Shown piece after piece: positions 62,072-64,000 of a DNA stretch of 64,000 bases; position 1 is the first letter of the stretch; every line of letters begins with the position of its first letter. Below the pieces are notes generated by a model. The model saw only the letters and a program-made list of their open reading frames with translations. It searched no databases and was not told where the DNA came from. The stretch comes from Vanessa cardui (taxonomy: Eukaryota; Arthropoda; Insecta; Lepidoptera; Nymphalidae). The stretch spans positions 13,867,702 to 13,931,701 of the forward strand of contig NC_061136.1 of assembly GCF_905220365.1 (NCBI RefSeq), in the 5' to 3' direction. Both the position numbers and the translations under genes were made by a program.

Positions 62072-62760
62072 CAGTTTACAAATATTCCCCTGCTGGATTA
62101 AGGTCGCCTCCCCCTATGAAATAATTAATAAAAGTATGCAGCTAATTCCACCACCCTGCACCTACGTCGGTTGTGTAATACACATTTGGCAGATTTTCAA
62201 TAAAATTACACATGCAGATATCCTTTAAATGTTTTCGTACCACCAAGTATGTGAATGTAGGTGAATAAGGACTAATCAAGCACATTGGAGTTAAGCGGTG
62301 TTTGCCTATGCTTAAATCCAATGGCGTAAATAGGGCGACGCAACCGGTGCCCAGGTACAGGGCGTAGACTCTCGGGGGCGAGAATAGACAGACTGGGCAG
62401 GACTATTGTTTTTTCGTTTTACTCTTGTTAAGATTCTGCTGAGCCCCTAGTTCTCGATTCCAATACAAACGTACTTACATGCTGGTATCATTAAAAACAT
62501 ACATCGCGCTCATTTTTTTGGCAGCGCACGAGTGTATTTTTGTTTAGTGTTTATCGTTAATGGGCAACGCATTTGTAGTAGTGAACCTGCGTTTAAGTTT
62601 TAGTGAGTGAGACAGTAAAATAGGCAAAGGGTCTGCTTAAATAGGGCGCAGTTATAGACAGTCGCTCAGGGCGCAGAAAAGGCTATTTACGTCACTGCTT
62701 AAATCAGAAATCATTAATTAAGATGCGTTCAAACGGGACCATCTTGGCTGTGTAATTAGC
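62072..62760 (-). mobile_element. SINE family A, decayed and split by a hAT MITE
   Basis: The tail half (cccctgctggattaaggtcg, gcagattttcaataaaatta, tttgcctatgcttaaatc) occupies 62072-62318. The tRNA-like head (aatcattaattaagatgcgt, gggaccatcttggc) resumes at 62698-62760 after the inserted element. Confidence 0.7.
62319..62697. mobile_element. non-autonomous hAT element (MITE), 379 bp, with 8-bp target duplication
   Basis: Termini caatggcgtaaatag and ctatttacgtcactg are inverted repeats of the CAGTGGCGTA type. The flanking sequence is cttaaatc on both sides (62311-62318 and 62698-62705), the 8-bp duplication expected of hAT transposases. The inside is GC-richer (gggggcgagaatagacag, gggcaggac) and has no reading frame. 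Confidence 0.8.
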
Positions 62761-62869
62761 CACTTGATTATAAATTAAGATATTTCTCTACAACGATATG
62801 ACTATATTTTATATCTCTCTCAAATTAAATAATAATAATTAATTTGATTTCTTAAATTCATCTTTTAAA

Positions 62870-63152
62870 AGGATGCAATAGGGGTTAGGCAGATAATCAG
62901 ACATGAGTATGACCATAAGAAATGAAATTTTGCTAGACGTTCTGTTAAACAGACAGTATCGTGACTATTAGTAACCAATATTATCCGTGGCTGTGGGCAA
63001 TGCAAAACCAAAAACTCTAACACTTGAGACGATTTCTGACAAAGGCTAAAACTAACTACAATTCTTGTTGTTCTATATAAAAAAAATCTGAATATCAATA
63101 CAAAAAAAAATACAGACGAATTGATAACCTTCTCCTTTTTGAAGTCGGTCAA
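62870..63152 (+). mobile_element. RTE-like tail fragment
   Basis: tacagacgaattgataacct, tctcctttttgaagtcggtc at 63110-63150; the upstream part is poorly matched. Confidence 0.4.
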
Positions 63153-63599
63153 AAAGTCATTTTTTTTTCATAAAAATCGCCAGATTTACATACTTTGGCA
63201 CTTAAGAAATGGATTTAGAATAAGACTAGGTAGTTTATTAATGGGCTATCTCATTGAACATGGCCCCTAAATTATATTTTCGTTAAGATACAACAATTCT
63301 ACAATGATCTGTATAGATAGGTAGCGTCATCTCTTATGTAAGTAGAAAACTAACTGTACACAGAATCAGCGCCATCTATTAGCCGCGTTCCTAACTTAAA
63401 CATTTAAATCAATACTTAATTGTGTTATGTTTTCCGGCTTCCACGCTAGGAGCGCTGCATTCAATTGATTCCCTGCGGTGAACTTACGAATTGTTCTATC
63501 TCTTTTCATTCATCTATTATACAGTGCGAGTGAAAGAGAAAGGTGATAAATTTAGCCGATACAACTTTGCATGAACCGAACTGTAAACTTGTTATGATG

Positions 63600-63902
63600 T
63601 CAGCCGTCAGTTGTAAACGCAATACCACCGTGGCGCGTTAAGAGTACGTTTATTCAATTAAAAATAACTTAATGTGTGTTTTAAACAAAAGTTATTATTA
63701 AAACTTATGTAATTCTAATACGTGTGTGTCATAAACGTTGTTCTTGTGTGTTTTTATGTATAATCGTGTGTAGTGTGATGCTGGTTACGGTTAACGGTAT
63801 CTGCCTGGTGAAGTTGTCTGAATTTTAAAGCACACTTCGATGTAGGCTGCAACGCGGAAGTCGGATGTGCAACCATGTGTTAATACTGAGTCCTTTTTAA
63901 CG
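63600..63902 (+). promoter_or_regulatory. possible promoter and 5' untranslated exon of a downstream gene
   Basis: The last 600 bases are less repeat-like than their surroundings. Around 63880-63902 the sequence ends in a good donor, cttttttaacg|gtaagat. No long reading frame begins here, so if it is an exon it is mostly untranslated. It would be divergent from the serine protease gene. This is inference from one splice-donor-like site and composition. Confidence 0.2.
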
Positions 63903-64000
63903 GTAAGATATATTTATATACCATTATTTTGGTATATTATATACAATCATAAAAAAAAACAACGCTTCTCCACAGTTATTCTAATATAGGAACAGGAATT

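Overview
This is an AT-rich animal nuclear window. Intron-split genes, abundant tRNA-derived SINEs, Helitron and RTE tails, and the 'TCAAAATAAACTTTATTCAAG' LINE tail all point to Lepidoptera, probably a nymphalid-type butterfly (the family-level guess is inference). Only two protein-coding host genes are supported, and both had to be assembled from splice sites because most of their exons are short.

Left third (1-25.7 kb, + strand): the C-terminal seven exons (394 residues) of a CD36/scavenger receptor class B membrane protein. Its N-terminal exons lie before the window or were not found. The 10.3-kb intron between the second and third visible exons holds a nearly intact CR1/L2-group LINE in antisense orientation. 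The LINE has an ORF1 with a coiled coil plus an SGNH-like tail, and an ORF2 with endonuclease and reverse transcriptase that is broken by one extra A in a homopolymer. The same intron also holds SINEs, a short unexplained antisense reading frame, and a perfect 38-bp palindrome just before a splice acceptor.

Middle (25.7-29.9 kb): an AT-rich intergenic stretch between the convergent 3' ends.

Right part (29.9-56.3 kb, - strand): a complete six-exon gene for a secreted chymotrypsin-fold serine protease of 435 residues, with a 22-kb first intron packed with repeats. The catalytic triad is intact (H97, D146, S385). The specificity pocket reads Gly189/Asp226 rather than Asp189/Gly226, and a highly charged insertion of roughly 135 residues, all in one exon, sits between two conserved cysteines of the catalytic domain.

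From 56.3 kb to the end there is a GC-rich promoter-like block, a 225-bp-arm foldback repeat, a bounded Helitron, RTE-type tails, a (TA)37 tract, a hAT MITE nested in a SINE with an 8-bp target duplication, and a speculative 5' exon of a further + strand gene near 63.7-63.9 kb.

No CRISPR array, rRNA or intact tRNA gene was seen. The most second-look-worthy items are the protease insertion and pocket, two small retroposed or inserted sequences flanked by 12-bp duplications, and the foldback.
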